Shown: in pieces, positions 61,625 through 64,000 of the stretch
How positions within the stretch are numbered: the stretch's first letter is position 1
Layout: every line of letters begins with the position of its first letter
Source: Dioscorea cayenensis subsp. rotundata
Taxonomy: Eukaryota; Streptophyta; Magnoliopsida; Dioscoreales; Dioscoreaceae
Reading direction: 5' to 3'
NCBI RefSeq assembly: GCF_009730915.1
Contig: NC_052488.1
Span: 22,853,868-22,917,867 of the forward strand
DNA length: 64,000 nucleotides
Program-made: the position numbers and the translations under genes
Notes under the pieces: generated by a model
Told to the model about the DNA's origin: nothing
What the model saw: only the letters and a program-made list of their open reading frames with translations
The model's database searches: none

Positions 61625-62879
61625 GTGACATCTGTATCTGAGCCGTCTTCACATGCTCGTGCCACTCCTTTCATGGCCCCCTCCGGGGCCATCACGCTCC
61701 TCCGGGCCGCCGCCGAATCCCATACCGGTGTATCCACGGCAAATGTCATCAACCTCGAACTCTAAGCCTTCTACTGCTGGATATTCCTCGCATCTCCAGT
61801 GAGACCACTTACGATAAACTCAAGACTTCTTCCAAATCCTCTGTCACTATTGACTCTGATCTTTGGGCTAACGCCAGAGATGCAATGCAATCCTCTTTAT
61901 ATGCTAAGTTTTTGGGGAAATCTCTCCCGCTTGACCAAACTAAGCTTGCTCTTGCGAGATACTCTGAGAGGACTCGGCGTGCTCTGTCGATCTTCCAAAT
62001 GGCTACTACTTTATCGATGTGAATCGACTGGACATGGTCAACCATCTACTCCGGGATGGCCCATCGATGGTGGCGGGTCGCATTCTTCAACCGGCTCCTT
62101 GAAAAGAGTCCTTCCACCGCCTTTGAGAAGCTCCTCAACGGTCACTGCTTGATTCGATTTTTCCATCTCCCTATGGAACTCCTGACCTGGTGATATCTTA
62201 GAAATGGTGGCCTCCCGCCTTTGGTAGGGGTTCTCAAAGTTGACGACCATTCTTCTGATCGCTCCAGGCAAAGTTTGCTCGTGTTTGTGTGGAGGTGGAC
62301 CTCTCCCAGCCTCCCGCAACTTGGCACCGGGTTAATTATGGGGATCATCTCGGCTTCGGGCTTATTCTCTATGAAAAACCCGCCCCGTGTTTTGCTATAG
62401 GTGTGGTAGAATCGGTCATGGTGAGGCCCATTGTTCTTTTCTCCAATACCCCTCCTGCCCGGGTCGGAAGATCGCCTCGCCACCGAACCATCGGGTTCAA
62501 GGGGCCGTGAGCACCTCCCACATGCGATTGATGGGGTTGGCAAGGAGCCAGTGGTAAACCATGCCGACCGGTTCTCGCCTTCGCCGATTATCGAGGTTCC
62601 TGACCGAGACTTTGGTCCCTGGTTGATTCCACGTAACAAAAGCTCCCGAGCTCGGGGTCGTGGGCCGGGAGGCGCTATTTCCGGGCGTCCGCCTCCGACG
62701 TAAGACGGCTTACGGCTTTGCTGGCGATGCTCCAAACCCTAAGACCCGCCACGTGTCCCTTGCATGCCACCTTCGCCTCGCATGGAGGGTTGTCTCACAT
62801 GCATACGACACGTGGCGCGCTCTCTTCGGGTGGACGCCAATCTTTTTCAAAACTCTTTTGATTTGGCGGTCGGTTCCTA
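61625..62879 (+). pseudogene. LINE family A ORF1 relic, cut by the assembly gap
   Basis: A GC-rich, decayed LINE ORF1 in several frames. LYAKFLGKSLPLDQTKLAL near 61900 is close to the same place in the copy at 3.0 kb, and PMELLTW near 62172 matches its PMELWSG. A zinc knuckle CYRCGRIGHGEAHC, of CX2CX4HX4C form, is coded at 62393-62434. Stops and frameshifts occur between. The continuation, possibly ORF2, is lost in the N run. Confidence 0.8.
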
Positions 62880-63879
62880 NNNNNNNNNNNNNNNNNNNNN
62901 NNNNNNNNNNNNNNNNNNNNNNNNNNNNNNNNNNNNNNNNNNNNNNNNNNNNNNNNNNNNNNNNNNNNNNNNNNNNNNNNNNNNNNNNNNNNNNNNNNNN
63001 NNNNNNNNNNNNNNNNNNNNNNNNNNNNNNNNNNNNNNNNNNNNNNNNNNNNNNNNNNNNNNNNNNNNNNNNNNNNNNNNNNNNNNNNNNNNNNNNNNNN
63101 NNNNNNNNNNNNNNNNNNNNNNNNNNNNNNNNNNNNNNNNNNNNNNNNNNNNNNNNNNNNNNNNNNNNNNNNNNNNNNNNNNNNNNNNNNNNNNNNNNNN
63201 NNNNNNNNNNNNNNNNNNNNNNNNNNNNNNNNNNNNNNNNNNNNNNNNNNNNNNNNNNNNNNNNNNNNNNNNNNNNNNNNNNNNNNNNNNNNNNNNNNNN
63301 NNNNNNNNNNNNNNNNNNNNNNNNNNNNNNNNNNNNNNNNNNNNNNNNNNNNNNNNNNNNNNNNNNNNNNNNNNNNNNNNNNNNNNNNNNNNNNNNNNNN
63401 NNNNNNNNNNNNNNNNNNNNNNNNNNNNNNNNNNNNNNNNNNNNNNNNNNNNNNNNNNNNNNNNNNNNNNNNNNNNNNNNNNNNNNNNNNNNNNNNNNNN
63501 NNNNNNNNNNNNNNNNNNNNNNNNNNNNNNNNNNNNNNNNNNNNNNNNNNNNNNNNNNNNNNNNNNNNNNNNNNNNNNNNNNNNNNNNNNNNNNNNNNNN
63601 NNNNNNNNNNNNNNNNNNNNNNNNNNNNNNNNNNNNNNNNNNNNNNNNNNNNNNNNNNNNNNNNNNNNNNNNNNNNNNNNNNNNNNNNNNNNNNNNNNNN
63701 NNNNNNNNNNNNNNNNNNNNNNNNNNNNNNNNNNNNNNNNNNNNNNNNNNNNNNNNNNNNNNNNNNNNNNNNNNNNNNNNNNNNNNNNNNNNNNNNNNNN
63801 NNNNNNNNNNNNNNNNNNNNNNNNNNNNNNNNNNNNNNNNNNNNNNNNNNNNNNNNNNNNNNNNNNNNNNNNNNNNNNN
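62880..63879. other. Assembly gap (1,000 N)
   Basis: Exactly 1,000 N, a round number that suggests a placeholder of unknown true length. Sequence on its two sides may not be adjacent in the genome. Confidence 0.97.
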
Positions 63880-63886
63880 GTTTTAG

Positions 63887-64000
63887 GAGAAGCTGAGGCT
63901 CTTCCGCATTCAGATGGATGCTTCACTGAACTCTGTGCTGCAGATGTATCCTGGATTGGCGATACAGTTTTTGGATCAATCATTGATGCTGAGTGAACAT
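63887..64000 (+). CDS. Possible coding exon of an unknown gene (runs off the right edge)
   Basis: Just after the gap, TTTTAG resembles a splice acceptor. The frame from 63887 stays open to the window end (EKLRLFRIQM, NSVLQMYPGLAIQFLDQSLM) and looks protein-like. The other open plus-strand frame ends in a TGA near the edge. I do not recognise the product. The evidence is thin. Confidence 0.3.

Noticed and set aside
62660..63996. Very long open frames of about 370-410 codons
   Set aside because: They consist almost wholly of translated N; only the bases outside the gap were considered.

Overview
The window is nuclear DNA of a flowering plant, most likely a monocot. The genes have many short introns with GT-AG borders, the intergenic DNA is AT-rich and packed with transposons, and the exon GC of the host genes is far higher than that of their surroundings. 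The monocot call is an inference from the GC-rich, intronless AMT1 gene and the transposon mix; no sequence feature proves it. The left edge cuts a gene, and a run of exactly 1,000 N (62,880-63,879) marks an assembly gap.

Host genes lie in the left half. (1) 1-2,435 (+): 3' end of a non-specific phospholipase C. (2) 9,318-10,718 (+): an intronless AMT1 ammonium transporter. (3) 12,190-14,466 (-): a three-exon plastid-type cis-prenyltransferase. (4) 28,840-32,584 (-): a ten-exon chloroplast ADP/ATP carrier of the mitochondrial carrier family, whose first intron appears to be of GC-AG type. They serve unrelated pathways (lipid signalling, nitrogen uptake, polyprenol synthesis, plastid energetics) and I see no sign of a functional cluster. 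A PPR gene relic (about 55.3-56.15 kb, -) and a partial unknown exon after the gap complete the host content.

Most of the rest is mobile DNA. There are two sorts of L1-type LINE. Family A carries an RNase H (2.76-8.76 kb +; 15.73-20.66 kb -; an ORF1 relic at 61.6-62.9 kb +). Family B shows no RNase H and ends in a shared tail (33.2-36.2 kb +; 40.5-42.0 kb +; a 3' scrap at 11.0 kb -). A nearly complete PIF/Harbinger element (22,356-28,304) has a two-exon DDE transposase and a Myb/SANT-like partner gene. A decayed pogo-like element lies at 42,101-43,175. Three solo LTRs each have an exact 5-bp target duplication (37,512-38,551; 39,583-40,205; 53,451-54,474). Two Tourist-like MITEs with TAA target duplications, one nested in the other, also hold the first solo LTR. 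Relics of Ty3-type gag-protease and Ty1/copia RT-RNase H are also present.

From about 43 to 61.6 kb the sequence is AT-rich, gene-poor and full of local tandem duplications (units of 21, 168, 218 and about 277 bp). It also contains a pair of related segments at 47.5-48.5 and 56.2-57.85 kb, the second split by the copia relic.

I found no new kind of biological system. The best leads are the layered insertion history at 36.5-38.7 kb, the possibly active Harbinger element, the GC-AG intron, and the short N-terminus and Ser-for-Thr regulatory site of the ammonium transporter.
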